Origin: Novosphingobium sp. 17-62-19
GTDB lineage: Bacteria; Pseudomonadota; Alphaproteobacteria; Sphingomonadales; Sphingomonadaceae
NCBI RefSeq assembly: GCF_002256775.1
Contig: NZ_NCII01000010.1
Location: 1 to 64,000 of the forward strand
Direction: 5' to 3'
Length of the DNA: 64,000 bases
Positions 53,138-62,842 of this stretch are shown here, in pieces. The notes below the pieces were generated by a model. It made no database searches, was not told the DNA's origin, and saw nothing but the letters and a program-made list of their open reading frames with translations. The translations under genes and the position numbers were made by a program. The stretch's first letter is position 1. Each line of letters begins with the position of its first letter.

Positions 53138-54658
53138 ATGTCCAATCGCCGCACCTTCGCCATCATTTCACACCCTGACGCCGGTAAAACGACGCTCACC
53201 GAAAAGCTGCTGCTGCAAGGCGGCGCCATCCACCTTGCGGGCGAGGTGAAGGCGCGCGGCGCGGCCCGGCGTGCCCGGTCGGACTGGATGAAGATCGAAC
53301 AGCAGCGTGGCATCTCGGTCACGTCCTCGGTCATGACCTTCATGAAGGACGGGATCGTCTTCAACCTGCTCGACACACCGGGCCACGAGGACTTCTCTGA
53401 AGACACCTACCGCACCCTCACCGCGGTCGATTCGGCGATCATGGTGATCGATGCGGCCAAGGGCATCGAGCCGCAGACGCGCAAGCTGTTCGAGGTGTGC
53501 CGCCTGCGCTCGGTGCCGATCATCACGTTCGTCAACAAGGTGGACCGCGAAGGCCGCTCGGTGTTCGAAACACTGGACGAAGTCGCCGATGCTTTGGCGC
53601 TCGATGTGGTGCCAATGTCGTGGCCCATCGGCATGGGCGGCGTGTTTCAGGGCGTGATGAGCTTTGCCGATGAAACCATTGCCCGCCCCGAAGGCGACAG
53701 TCGCGAGTTTCTCGGCAAGATCGAACCCGCTGTCGACATCCCCGCCGACATTGCCGAAGAAATCGAACTGGCCCGTGCTGGCTACCCTGAATTCGATATC
53801 GAAGCCTATCGCAACGGCGATCTGACACCGGTCTATTTCGGTTCGGCGCTCAAGAACTTCGGCGTGGTCGATCTGATCGAGGCCATCGCAAAGTTCGCCC
53901 CGCCGCCGCGCCCGCAATCGTCGAGTGTCGGCACGGTCGACCCTGAGCGCGCCGATGTGACCGGCTTCATCTTCAAGGTGCAGGCCAACATGGACCCCCA
54001 GCACCGTGACCGGATCGCCTTCATGCGCATGGTTTCCGGCACGTTCCGGCGCGGCATGAAGCTGACGCCTTCGGGCAGCGGCAAGCCCATCGCCGTCCAT
54101 TCGCCGATCCTGTTCTTCGCGCAGGACCGCGAAATTGCCGATACGGCAGAAGCGGGCGACATCATCGGCATCCCCAACCACGGCACCTTGCGCGTGGGCG
54201 ATACGCTGTCGGAAAAGAACGACCTGCGCTTCACCGGCCTGCCCAACTTCGCGCCGGAAATCCTGCGCCGTGTGGTGCTGAAAGATCCGACCAAGACCAA
54301 ACAATTGCGCAAGGCGCTGGACGATCTGTCCGAAGAGGGCGTGATTCAGGTGTTCTACCCGGAGATCGGTTCACAATGGATCGTTGGCGTGGTCGGCCAG
54401 CTTCAGCTTGACGTGCTCGTCTCGCGGCTTGAGGCGGAATACAAGGTCGAAGCCGGGCTGGAACCTTCGCCGTTCGATACTGCACGTTGGGTCAAAGGCG
54501 GTGATGCCGCGTTGAAATCCTTCACCGATTTCAACATGTCGAACCTCGCCAAGGATCGTGACGGCGACCCGGTGTTCATGGCCCGATCGGCTTGGGATGT
54601 GGGCTACCAGCAGGAGCGAAATCCTGAACTTGTGTTTTCCGCTACCAAGGAACGGTAG
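53138..54658 (+). CDS. prfC: Peptide chain release factor 3
   Basis: 506 residues. GTPase that recycles RF1 and RF2. G1 ISHPDAGKTTLTEKLL, G2 QQRGISVTSSVM, G3 DTPGHEDFSEDTYRTL, G4 NKVDREGR. Domains II and III follow, ending VGYQQERNPEL. Starts 11 bases after the epimerase gene on the same strand. Confidence 0.97.
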   Translation: MSNRRTFAIISHPDAGKTTLTEKLLLQGGAIHLAGEVKARGAARRARSDWMKIEQQRGISVTSSVMTFMKDGIVFNLLDTPGHEDFSEDTYRTLTAVDSAIMVIDAAKGIEPQTRKLFEVCRLRSVPIITFVNKVDREGRSVFETLDEVADALALDVVPMSWPIGMGGVFQGVMSFADETIARPEGDSREFLGKIEPAVDIPADIAEEIELARAGYPEFDIEAYRNGDLTPVYFGSALKNFGVVDLIEAIAKFAPPPRPQSSSVGTVDPERADVTGFIFKVQANMDPQHRDRIAFMRMVSGTFRRGMKLTPSGSGKPIAVHSPILFFAQDREIADTAEAGDIIGIPNHGTLRVGDTLSEKNDLRFTGLPNFAPEILRRVVLKDPTKTKQLRKALDDLSEEGVIQVFYPEIGSQWIVGVVGQLQLDVLVSRLEAEYKVEAGLEPSPFDTARWVKGGDAALKSFTDFNMSNLAKDRDGDPVFMARSAWDVGYQQERNPELVFSATKER

Positions 54659-54718
54659 ACCCGCCTTAGTCCATTCGAGGGGTTGAATCCGGTTCGCTTC
54701 GGGCGCAGTTACCCTGCC

Positions 54719-55591
54719 ATGCAGTTACTTGGCCCGACATCGAACACGTTCATCTCCCAGCGTCTGCGCCTCCACTATGTGGATTGGGGCAATGCCGACA
54801 AACCACCGCTTCTGCTCGTGCATGGTGGACGCGACCATTGTCGTTCGTGGGACTGGACTGCGGAAGCCCTGCGCGAAGACTGGCACATCATCGCGATGGA
54901 CCACCGTGGCCATGGTGACAGCCAGTGGACCGAAGACGGCAATTACCGCACGATGGATCTTGTCTATGATGTGGCGCAGCTGATCCACCAGCTTGATTTG
55001 GCGCCAGTTACCATCGTTTCACATTCATGGGGCGCCAACACCAGCCTGCGCTATGCCGGGCTGTTCCCCGAAAACGTGCGCAAGATCGTGGCAATCGAAG
55101 GGCTGTTCCCCACGCCAGAGCGCGAGGCGATGATCAAGAACGTGCCATTTGCGCGGCGCGTTCGCGAATTCATTGGCGAGAAGCGCAAGGCTGCGGGCCG
55201 ATTGCCACGCCGCTATCCCACGCTGGAAGACGCCTATGCACGCATGAAGGGTGAAAACCCGTACCTGACCGACGTTCAGGCCCGCCACCTTACGCTGCAC
55301 GGCATCAACCGTAACGAGGATGGCACGTTCAGCTGGAAGTTCGACCCGCACCTTAACGTTGACGGCGCACCTTATGACATCACCGTCGAGCAGCGAAATG
55401 ATCTGTGGAAGGCGATCACTTGCCCCACGCTCTTGCTCAATGGCGCGGATTCATGGGCTGGCAACCCGGAACGCAACGGCATGGCAGCGCATTTCCGCAA
55501 TGCCGAGGTGGTCGAATTCGAGAACGCCGGGCACTGGGTCCACCATGACCAGTTCGATAAGTTCATCAAGACGCTCAAGGATTTCCTCTGA
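54719..55591 (+). CDS. Alpha/beta hydrolase
   Basis: 290 residues. LLVHGGRDHCRSWD is the oxyanion loop, SHSWGANTSLR holds the nucleophile serine, and the histidine lies in AGHWVHHDQ. Acid residue probably the Asp in LNGADSW. No substrate can be named. The ATG at 54719 begins the family match. The stop and next start share a base (TGATG). Confidence 0.82.
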   Translation: MQLLGPTSNTFISQRLRLHYVDWGNADKPPLLLVHGGRDHCRSWDWTAEALREDWHIIAMDHRGHGDSQWTEDGNYRTMDLVYDVAQLIHQLDLAPVTIVSHSWGANTSLRYAGLFPENVRKIVAIEGLFPTPEREAMIKNVPFARRVREFIGEKRKAAGRLPRRYPTLEDAYARMKGENPYLTDVQARHLTLHGINRNEDGTFSWKFDPHLNVDGAPYDITVEQRNDLWKAITCPTLLLNGADSWAGNPERNGMAAHFRNAEVVEFENAGHWVHHDQFDKFIKTLKDFL

Positions 55592-56148
55592 TGGCTGAAT
55601 TTGCTGACCGCATCCTGCCTGAACATCAGGAAATGATCAGTCGGCAATCGGTGTTCTTCGTGGCCACCGCAGCCGTCGAGGGGCGCATCAATCTTTCGCC
55701 CAAAGGCTATGACAGCTTTCGTGTGCTCGGCCCAAATCGGGTTGCCTATCTCGATCTTGGCGGGTCCGGGAACGAAACGCACGCCCATCTCCTTGCCGAT
55801 GGTCGCATCACCGTGATGATGACCAATTTTCAGCAGCCGGCGCTGATCTTGCGGCTCTACGGCCATGGCAAACCAGTCCTGCCTGCTGATCCTGAGTGGG
55901 AAGAACTGGCAGCCCATTTCGTGCTGCTCCCCGGTACACGCCAGATCTTCGACATCGCGGTCGATAGTGTGCAGACAAGTTGTGGCTGGGGTGTTCCAAT
56001 CATGACTGTGGAGCAGGAGCGTCAAACTCTGGTCAAATATCACGCGCAAGCCGTTCCGGCAGCGTGGGAAGCCAAAGTTGCCGGGCGCGTCTGCAGCATC
56101 GACGGGTTGCCGGTACGACCGACCGACCGTTATATCGCTGGTGCCTGA
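55591..56148 (+). CDS. Pyridoxamine-phosphate-oxidase-like flavin protein
   Basis: 185 residues with a split-barrel FMN fold (FVATAAVEGRINLSPKGYDS, YLDLGGSGNETHAHL). Similar proteins use FMN or F420 to reduce or bind small molecules; true PdxH is not implied. Translationally coupled to the hydrolase upstream and overlapping the exo/endonuclease gene by 8 bases. Confidence 0.78.
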   Translation: MAEFADRILPEHQEMISRQSVFFVATAAVEGRINLSPKGYDSFRVLGPNRVAYLDLGGSGNETHAHLLADGRITVMMTNFQQPALILRLYGHGKPVLPADPEWEELAAHFVLLPGTRQIFDIAVDSVQTSCGWGVPIMTVEQERQTLVKYHAQAVPAAWEAKVAGRVCSIDGLPVRPTDRYIAGA

Positions 56149-56869
56149 AGCACGCAGAAAGCTGAAGGTCGCCAGCTACAACATCCACAAGGGTGTCGGG
56201 CTTGATCGCGTGCGCGATCCTGATCGTATCTTGACCGTCCTGCGTGAGATCGACGCCGACGTTATCGCATTGCAGGAGGCCGATCGCCGCTTTGGCCTGC
56301 GCGAAGCGGTGATCCCGCGCGCAACGCTTGATGATCACAGCCCTTGGACGGTGGTGGAGCCGGGACACTACGACAGCGCACGCACAGCGTCCAGCATGGG
56401 ATGGCATGGCAACGCCTTGCTTGTGCGCCGCGGGATTGAGATCGTTGAGGCCTGTGCGGTGCCCCTGCCGACCATTGAGCCGCGCGGCGCGGTTTGTGCC
56501 ACCTTGCGCGTTGGCGGTACATTGCTGCGCGTGGTCGGGATGCATCTCGATCTGTCAGGCTTGCGTCGCCGTCAGCAGGTCACGGCGGTTTGCGGTCACC
56601 TGACCACTTATGCCGATCCGGGCCATGCCGTGATGATGGGCGATCTGAACGAATGGTCGATTACCGGAGGCGCACTCTCTGCCTTCGCGCCGCCGTTGCG
56701 TGTGCTGGCTCCCGGCCGCAGCTTTCCGGCACGCCGTCCGCTGGCGCAGCTTGACCGGATCGTGGTCAGCGAGGGCGTCGAAGTGGAGGCGAGCGGCGTC
56801 CATCACAGCCCGCTTGCGGCGGTGGGATCGGACCACCTTCCGGTGTGGGCGACGCTGCTGCTGCCCTGA
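56141..56869 (+). CDS. Endonuclease/exonuclease/phosphatase family protein
   Basis: 242 residues. VASYNIHKG (Asn), ALQEAD (Glu), MGDLNEW (Asp-Leu-Asn) and SDHLPV (Asp-His) are the metal-dependent active-site motifs of the EEP superfamily. It could act on DNA or on phosphoesters or sphingolipids; the closest use in bacteria is unknown. Start is GTG 56141, overlapping the previous stop. Confidence 0.85.
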   Translation: MPEARRKLKVASYNIHKGVGLDRVRDPDRILTVLREIDADVIALQEADRRFGLREAVIPRATLDDHSPWTVVEPGHYDSARTASSMGWHGNALLVRRGIEIVEACAVPLPTIEPRGAVCATLRVGGTLLRVVGMHLDLSGLRRRQQVTAVCGHLTTYADPGHAVMMGDLNEWSITGGALSAFAPPLRVLAPGRSFPARRPLAQLDRIVVSEGVEVEASGVHHSPLAAVGSDHLPVWATLLLP

Positions 56870-56995
56870 TTTGAGGCACTACGACCTGCCTAAAAAACAG
56901 GCAGTGCGCGTATCATGCACAAGAATCGGGCGGCATTGACCGTCAGCCGGGCATTTCTGTTCCCGTAAACAGCCCAATCCGTATCTTTTCGGATT

Positions 56996-57011
56996 TGGCA
57001 CGTCCTTTGCA
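56996..57011 (+). promoter_or_regulatory. Sigma-54 promoter of PII-amt
   Basis: TGGCAC-GTCCT-TTGCA matches the -24/-12 consensus exactly, with GG and GC 12 bases apart. Transcription should start near 57022, 44 bases before the PII gene. This type requires RpoN and usually NtrC. Confidence 0.85.
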
Positions 57012-57065
57012 TAACACTCTATGCCGGCGGGTCGCCCGGTGTGTGGGCAATAGAAGGGGGCATGA

Positions 57066-57404
57066 ATGAAATTCATCATCGCCATCATCAAGCCGTTCAA
57101 GCTCGACGAAGTGCGTGAAGCGCTCTCGGCGCTGGGCGTTGCTGGGATGACGGTGTCGGAGGTGAAGGGCTTTGGTCGGCAGAAGGGCCAGACCGAAATC
57201 TACCGTGGCGCCGAATACTCGACCAACATGCTGCCGAAGGTGAAGATCGAAATCGCTGCCAGCGATGATCTTGCGCCGCAGATCGTGGAAACGATCCAGC
57301 AGGCTGCCAGCACCGAAGCAATTGGCGACGGCAAGGTGTTCGTGCTCGATCTCGCATCGGCCACGCGTATCCGCACCGGCGAAACCGGGGATACCGCGCT
57401 GTGA
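57066..57404 (+). CDS. glnK: Nitrogen regulatory protein PII
   Basis: 112 residues. MKFIIAIIKPFKLDEVREAL, the T-loop EIYRGAEY with modifiable Tyr51, and the C-terminal TRIRTGETG are classic. It is uridylylated by GlnD and binds ATP, ADP and 2-oxoglutarate. Located before amt with a sigma-54 promoter, so GlnK is the more likely paralogue than GlnB; a second PII may exist outside this window. Confidence 0.96.
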   Translation: MKFIIAIIKPFKLDEVREALSALGVAGMTVSEVKGFGRQKGQTEIYRGAEYSTNMLPKVKIEIAASDDLAPQIVETIQQAASTEAIGDGKVFVLDLASATRIRTGETGDTAL

Positions 57405-57439
57405 GCGCGCCTTCCATTTCCGACCTTAGGGGAACCAAC

Positions 57440-58627
57440 ATGATCCGTAAGATGATCGGTGGCTTGGGACTGGCTCTGTTCTATGGTGGCCTTACCCGCA
57501 CCAAGAACATGATCGCCACGATGACCCAGATCGGCGCAGTCGCGTGTCTCGCGATGCTGCTGTGGGTGATGTACGGCTATGGCCTCGCATTCGGTCCTGA
57601 AGGCAACGCCTACATCAGCTGGGGCAAGTGGTTCCTCTCTGGCGTCGATGCGTCGAGCCAGGCTGCAACTTTCACTGCTGGCGTCGAAATTCCCGAATAT
57701 GTGTTCATCTGCTTCCAGATGACCTTCGCCGCGATCACCGTGGCGCTGGTTCTGGGTTCGGTGGTCGAACGCATGAAATTCTCGGCCATCATGGCGTTTG
57801 CCGCCGTGTGGCTGACCATCGTCTACTTCCCGATCGCTCACATGGTGTGGGCTGCGGGTGGCCTGTTCTTCGACATGGGCGCTCTGGACTTCGCCGGTGG
57901 TACGGTCGTTCACATCAACGCCGGTGTTTCGGCGCTGGTTGCCTGCCTTATCCTTGGCAAGCGTATCGGCTTCCAGAAGGACGTCATGGCGCCGCACTCG
58001 CTGACCATGACTGCCATCGGCACTGGCCTGCTGTGGGTGGGTTGGTTTGGCTTCAACGCTGGTTCGGCTCTCGAAGCCAATGGTTCGGCTGCTCTTGCCA
58101 TGATCAACACTTTCGTCGCCACGGCTTCGGGTGCGCTGTTCTGGATGCTGGCTGAGCGCGCTTCGGGCCACAAGGGTTCGGCTCTCGGCTTCTGCTCGGG
58201 CATCATCGCTGGCCTCGTGGCTGTCACGCCTGCTGCTGGCAACTCCGGCCCGTTCGGTGCCATCGTTCTTGGCGGCATTGCCTCGGTTGTCTGCTTCTTC
58301 CTCGTCACTGTGGTGAAGCCGAAGCTTGGTTACGACGACTCGCTTGACGCATTCGGCATCCACGGCGTGGGCGGCATTGTCGGCGCAATCGGTACGGCAG
58401 TTGTCTATGCACCGTCGCTCGGTGGCCCCGGCGCCGAAGACTATGACATGGGCGCCAAGCTGGTTGTTCAGGTTCTGGCCGTGGTCACCACCATCGGTTG
58501 GGCTGCCATCGGCACCGCCATCGCAATGTTCGTCGCCAAGGCTCTGACCGGCCTGCGTGTCACCGAAGAAGTTGAGCGCGAAGGCCTCGACCTCGGCGAG
58601 CACGGCGAGCGCGCATATAACTACTAA
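57440..58627 (+). CDS. amt: Ammonium transporter, N-terminally shortened
   Basis: 395 residues. From LALFYGGLTRTKNMIATMTQ the sequence is a normal Amt with the usual helices and paired histidines (FPIAHMVWAAGG and FGIHGVGGIVG). Before it there are only about 10 residues (MIRKMIGGLG); the usual signal peptide, periplasmic start and first half of helix M1 (about 50 or more residues) are missing. AGGGGA sits 7 bases before ATG 57440. The junction may be an in-frame deletion between GGLG-LAL-like repeats or an assembly error. It lies 35 bases after the PII stop. Confidence 0.9.
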   Translation: MIRKMIGGLGLALFYGGLTRTKNMIATMTQIGAVACLAMLLWVMYGYGLAFGPEGNAYISWGKWFLSGVDASSQAATFTAGVEIPEYVFICFQMTFAAITVALVLGSVVERMKFSAIMAFAAVWLTIVYFPIAHMVWAAGGLFFDMGALDFAGGTVVHINAGVSALVACLILGKRIGFQKDVMAPHSLTMTAIGTGLLWVGWFGFNAGSALEANGSAALAMINTFVATASGALFWMLAERASGHKGSALGFCSGIIAGLVAVTPAAGNSGPFGAIVLGGIASVVCFFLVTVVKPKLGYDDSLDAFGIHGVGGIVGAIGTAVVYAPSLGGPGAEDYDMGAKLVVQVLAVVTTIGWAAIGTAIAMFVAKALTGLRVTEEVEREGLDLGEHGERAYNY

Positions 58628-58638
58628 GTTTCTACCGA

Positions 58639-58692
58639 ATTGGCGGGGCGGGGGAGAACAGATCCTCTCCCTCTCATCCCCCACCCCGCCAA
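58639..58692. repeat. Imperfect inverted repeat after amt
   Basis: TGGCGGGGCGGGGGAG faces ATCCCCCACCCCGCCA with two mismatches. It probably folds in the transcript end. Confidence 0.6.
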
Positions 58693-58719
58693 ACCATGTT
58701 CCTCCTGCGAACAGACTAA

Positions 58720-58754
58720 GGCCGGAAGCGCTAGCCCGCTTCCGGCCCTTTTTT
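58720..58754 (+). terminator. Terminator of PII-amt
   Basis: GGCCGGAAGCG pairs with CGCTTCCGGCC around CTAGCC, followed by CTTTTTT. Confidence 0.9.
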
Positions 58755-58812
58755 CGTCCATGCCCTGCGGGTCGCTTGCCGGAAACACCTGCAATCTCTA
58801 AGGCGCGGCCTC

Positions 58813-59931
58813 ATGGAAAACGCGCCGCAAACCCCATCCGCCCCGGAACCGAAAAGCTGGATCACGGGCATTCACGCCTATGTCCCCGGCAAGTCGACCG
58901 GCAAGGACGGGCAGAAGCTGACCAAGCTCTCCGCCAATGAGAACCCGCTCGGCACCAGCGGCGCTGCGCTTGCGGCCAGAGCACAAGCGGTGCATCCGGC
59001 AACCTACCCCGATCCTGACAGCACCGCGCTGCGCACCGCCATCGCGCAAGTTCACGGCCTCGATCCCGCGCGGATCGTCATGGGCACCGGGTCTGACGAA
59101 CTGCTCAATCTTGCCGCACAGGCCTATGCCGGGCCGGGCGACGAGGTTGTCTATGTCCGTTATGGCTTCTCGGTCTACGACATCGCCGCCCGCCGCTGCG
59201 GTGCCACCCCGGTGGTCGCGCCCGATACGGATTACGGCACCGATGTCGACGCGCTGCTCGCCTGCGTGACCGAGCGCACCCGCGTCGTCTTCCTGGCCAA
59301 CCCCAACAACCCCACCGGCAGCTGGCTCCCCCGCGCCGAAATCGCGCGCCTGCACGCCGCGCTGCGCCCCGACATTCTGCTGGTGCTCGATGGCGCCTAT
59401 GCCGAATACGTCGCGCCCGAGCATGACGACGGCGCGCTCGATCTTGCCACCACCGCGCAAAACGTGCTGGCCACGCGCACGTTCTCGAAGATCTACGGCC
59501 TAGCCGGAGAGCGCATTGGCTGGGGCACCGCGCACCCCGCGATCATCGACATGCTCAACCGCATCCGTGGCCCGTTCAACATCTCGCTGACCGGCCAAGC
59601 CGCTGGCCTTGCCGCCGTGCAGGATCAGGCCTTCGTGGAAAGCTCACGCCGCCACAATGCGCAGGAACGCGCCCGCTTTGTCGAAAAGCTCGAAGCGCTC
59701 GGCAATCACGGCGTCCGCCCGCTGCCCAGTCAGGCCAACTTCGTGCTGATCCTGTTCGAAGGCGCGCTGAGCGCCGAACAGGTCTACACCGGCCTGATGG
59801 ACCACGGTTACATCACCCGCTGGCTGCCCGGCCAGGGCCTGCCACAAGCGTTGCGCATCACCATCGGCACGGCAGCGCAGATGGACGAGATCGCCGCAGC
59901 CATCCGCCAGATGTGCGAGTCCGCAAAGTGA
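58813..59931 (+). CDS. hisC: Histidinol-phosphate/aromatic aminotransferase
   Basis: 372 residues, PLP fold type [28 protein letters not shown] and the PLP lysine in [18 protein letters not shown] are seen. Subfamily HisC; with prephenate dehydrogenase next (GTGA overlap), it may also transaminate tyrosine or phenylalanine precursors, a linkage common in alphaproteobacteria. Confidence 0.94.
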   Translation: MENAPQTPSAPEPKSWITGIHAYVPGKSTGKDGQKLTKLSANENPLGTSGAALAARAQAVHPATYPDPDSTALRTAIAQVHGLDPARIVMGTGSDELLNLAAQAYAGPGDEVVYVRYGFSVYDIAARRCGATPVVAPDTDYGTDVDALLACVTERTRVVFLANPNNPTGSWLPRAEIARLHAALRPDILLVLDGAYAEYVAPEHDDGALDLATTAQNVLATRTFSKIYGLAGERIGWGTAHPAIIDMLNRIRGPFNISLTGQAAGLAAVQDQAFVESSRRHNAQERARFVEKLEALGNHGVRPLPSQANFVLILFEGALSAEQVYTGLMDHGYITRWLPGQGLPQALRITIGTAAQMDEIAAAIRQMCESAK

Positions 59932-60854
59932 GCGACGCCGGGTTCAGCCAAGTCACCATCGTCGGCCTCGGCCTGCTTGGCGGGTCGATCGGCCACGCGG
60001 TGCAGTCCTACCTCCCCGGCACCACCGTCGTCGGATACGACGCAGACCCCGAAGTCCGCACCGCCGCCCGCGCGCTGAACCTTGCCCACCGCATCGCCGA
60101 CACGGCGCAGGATGCCGCCACCGGCTCAGACCTCGTGATCTTCTGCGTCCCGGTCGGCGCAATGGCCGCCGCCGCCCGCGCCATCGCGCCGGGCCTGTCA
60201 AAGGATGCGCTGGTCAGCGACGTCGGCTCCTCCAAGGCCACCGTCGCCGCCGCCTTGGCCGAAGCGCTGCCCGGCCACCACATCATCCCCGCGCATCCCG
60301 TGGCAGGCACAGAGCGCAGCGGCCCGGACTCAGGATTCGCCACGCTGTTCCGCAACCGCTGGTGCATTGTCACTCCGCCCGCCGATGCCGACCCGGCACT
60401 GGTCCAGCGCCTCGTGGCCTTCTGGGAAGCGCTGGGCGCGCGGATCGATACGATGGACGCCGACCATCACGACAAGGTGCTCGCCGTCACCAGCCACCTG
60501 CCGCACCTGATCGCCTATACCATCGTCGGCACCGCCTCGGACCTCGAACAGGTCACGCAGAGCGAGGTCATCAAATACTCCGCCGGCGGCTTCCGCGATT
60601 TCACCCGCATCGCCGCATCAGACCCCACGATGTGGCGCGACGTGTTCCTGACCAACCGCGACGCCGTCCTCGAAATGCTCCAGCGCTTCACCGAGGATCT
60701 GACCGAACTGCAAAAGGCCATCCGCAAGGGCGACGGCGAAACCCTCTTCGACCACTTCACCCACACCCGCGCGATCCGGCGGGGGATCATCGAGATGGGA
60801 CAGGACGATGCACGGCCGGACTTTGGGCGGAGCGATCATCAGGGGCAGGGGTGA
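59928..60854 (+). CDS. tyrA: Prephenate/arogenate dehydrogenase
   Basis: 308 residues. [14 protein letters not shown] is the NAD(P)-binding motif, and [11 protein letters not shown] and [13 protein letters not shown] SHLPHLIAY contain substrate-binding residues. It oxidatively decarboxylates prephenate or arogenate in tyrosine synthesis. GTG start overlaps the hisC stop. Confidence 0.93.
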   Translation: MSDAGFSQVTIVGLGLLGGSIGHAVQSYLPGTTVVGYDADPEVRTAARALNLAHRIADTAQDAATGSDLVIFCVPVGAMAAAARAIAPGLSKDALVSDVGSSKATVAAALAEALPGHHIIPAHPVAGTERSGPDSGFATLFRNRWCIVTPPADADPALVQRLVAFWEALGARIDTMDADHHDKVLAVTSHLPHLIAYTIVGTASDLEQVTQSEVIKYSAGGFRDFTRIAASDPTMWRDVFLTNRDAVLEMLQRFTEDLTELQKAIRKGDGETLFDHFTHTRAIRRGIIEMGQDDARPDFGRSDHQGQG

Positions 60855-60978
60855 GGGATTGGAGATGACCAACACGGGTCGTTAGCCAGCCGGGCTTTGT
60901 TCTGCAGCGTCCGCTGGAACCTGTGGTTCGTTCTGGTTGCTATTCTTGATAATCGCAGTAGCGCGATAACCGGTCCTT

Positions 60979-62187
60979 GTGCATTGTATCACCGTGGTAA
61001 AGATAAACTCCGAGATCCTGATTTGGGCACGCGAGACCGCCGGTCTTGATTTGGAGACTGCTGCTCGCAAGATTGCGCTCAACGCCGCGCGCGGTATGTC
61101 CGGCGCGGAGCGGCTGAAAGCGATTGAGGCTGGCGATGTTGTGCCCAGCGCGGCTCTGCTTCGCCGAATGGCAGACAAGTATCACCGACCGATTCTGACC
61201 TTTTACCTGCCAAGGGTGCCCGCCCCGCCGCAGTTTGGGCAGGATTTCCGTGCGCTGCCGGATCAAGGCGACGAATCCAACATTTTGCTCGCGACGTTGC
61301 TTCGTGACGTCAAGGCAAGGCAAACGCTCGTGCGCGAGACGCTAGAGGAAGACGACGACGCCGTAGAGGTCAAACTCGTCGGCTCTGCCAAAGGCATCCG
61401 TGACGCCGCCGAACTAAGCGCTGCAATCGCCTGTGCGATTGACTTTGACCGAGCCGCATATCGCGCACAGGCCAAGGGTGAGGACGCATTCGCGTATCTC
61501 CGCACGCTAGTGGAAGCCAAAGGTGTGTTCGTCCTGCTGGCGGGTGACTGCGGGCACTGGTCCACTGCAATTGAGGTCGAAATCTTTCGCGGTTTCGCGA
61601 TAGCTGACCACTTGGCCCCCTTCATCGTGATTAATGACCAAGACGCAAAGTCCGCTTGGGCCTTTACACTTCTGCATGAGTTAGCCCACCTACTCGTTGG
61701 CGAGACGGGTGTCAGCGGCGGTACACCCGCGGCTGGACTAGAGCAGCTATGCAATGATGCTGCCGCGGCAGTACTGGTCGAGCGTGCGGAGGTGGTCGAA
61801 TTGAGGTGGCTACTTCGCGACAGTGATAGCGACATAAACGTGATCAAAGGGTTCGCCGATCAAGCTCGCATCAGCCAGTCGATGGTGGCGTATCAGTTGT
61901 TTCGGGTCGGGGTCATCGGCGAAGGTCGTTGGCGCGAGCTGCGGGACACTTTCCGCCGTCTATGGGTCACGCAGAAAGATCGCGAGCGCGAACGGAACCG
62001 AAGCAAGGACGGTGGCCCCAACTGGTATGTCGTGCGTCGGCACCGGCTGGGCTCCGCTATCCTAGCAGTCGCGCGGCAGGGAATGGCCGACGGCTCCCTC
62101 ACACCGACACGCGCAGCGCGGATGCTGGGGGTGAAACCAATGAACGTCTACCCGCTTCTCGCTGAACCGCGGCGGGCGACTGCCTGA
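60979..62187 (+). CDS. XRE/ImmA-IrrE metallopeptidase, antitoxin-like
   Basis: 402 residues. The N-terminus is helix-turn-helix (LIWARETAGLDLETAARKI), the middle has the zinc peptidase motif HELAH (233-237) of the ImmA/IrrE domain, and a C-terminal region follows. In known mobile elements such proteins cleave or relieve repressors, and they are also paired with PIN-like proteins as toxin-antitoxin modules. The start at 60979 is uncertain; a GTG lies 15 bases on. Its stop and the next start share a base. Confidence 0.75.
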   Translation: MHCITVVKINSEILIWARETAGLDLETAARKIALNAARGMSGAERLKAIEAGDVVPSAALLRRMADKYHRPILTFYLPRVPAPPQFGQDFRALPDQGDESNILLATLLRDVKARQTLVRETLEEDDDAVEVKLVGSAKGIRDAAELSAAIACAIDFDRAAYRAQAKGEDAFAYLRTLVEAKGVFVLLAGDCGHWSTAIEVEIFRGFAIADHLAPFIVINDQDAKSAWAFTLLHELAHLLVGETGVSGGTPAAGLEQLCNDAAAAVLVERAEVVELRWLLRDSDSDINVIKGFADQARISQSMVAYQLFRVGVIGEGRWRELRDTFRRLWVTQKDRERERNRSKDGGPNWYVVRRHRLGSAILAVARQGMADGSLTPTRAARMLGVKPMNVYPLLAEPRRATA

Positions 62188-62696
62188 TGCTCTATTTGTT
62201 GGATGCTAATGCGCTAATTACAGCGCACAACACTTGGTACGGGCATAGGCGCGTTCCTGAGTTTTGGCGTTGGCTGATACATCATGGCGAAGCAGGCACA
62301 ATCAAGCTCCCGCAAGAAATTTACGCCGAGGTAGAAGCTGGCACGGATGAGTTGGCGGCATGGATGCATGACTCTGCGACGAAGAAGGCGCTGATGCTGG
62401 CTGAGGACGGCAATCTGGGCGCGGTCCAGAAGGTGCTGGCTTGCTACGGTGACCCGTTGACAGAAGATGACATGATCACGATCGGGCAGGATCCTTTCCT
62501 GATCGCTGCGGCCGTCGGGAACGTTGATCGCTGCGTCGTTACCGCCGAGGTCTCAAAGTCAACAAGGACCGGCGCTCGTCGACACGTCCCCGACGTCTGT
62601 GATGATTGTGGCGTCAACTGGATTAGCCCGGTCGCGTTCATCGCTGAGCTTGACTTCACTACTGATTGGGACTCGTTTGAGAAGTTGTGGAGTTAA
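62187..62696 (+). CDS. DUF4411 PIN-like protein, probable toxin
   Basis: 169 residues. LYLLDANALITAHN and the distal acidic DPFLIAAAV region fit a PIN nuclease fold, and the family DUF4411 often lies beside XRE-ImmA proteins. If active it would be an RNase toxin neutralised by its partner. Coupled to the upstream gene by TGATG. Confidence 0.75.
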   Translation: MLYLLDANALITAHNTWYGHRRVPEFWRWLIHHGEAGTIKLPQEIYAEVEAGTDELAAWMHDSATKKALMLAEDGNLGAVQKVLACYGDPLTEDDMITIGQDPFLIAAAVGNVDRCVVTAEVSKSTRTGARRHVPDVCDDCGVNWISPVAFIAELDFTTDWDSFEKLWS

Positions 62697-62842
62697 TACA
62701 CCTAGTTCCGGGTCGTTCCGGGGGCAGTATACTTCATTCTGTTGGCGGATAATTATAATGCGCTATTGCATCGCCAAGATACACGCATTAAATCCGAAAT
62801 CTCGCTCCCAAAGCGACATCGCTATTCCACACCCGTCTTGCC

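Noticed and set aside
53168..54304. Minus-strand open frame of about 378 residues
   Set aside because: Shadow of prfC with composition typical of the antisense frame.
56886..56904. Hairpin CTGCCT/AGGCAG upstream of the PII gene as terminator or NtrC site
   Set aside because: No T-run and the half-sites do not fit the GCAC-N-GTGC form expected of NtrC.
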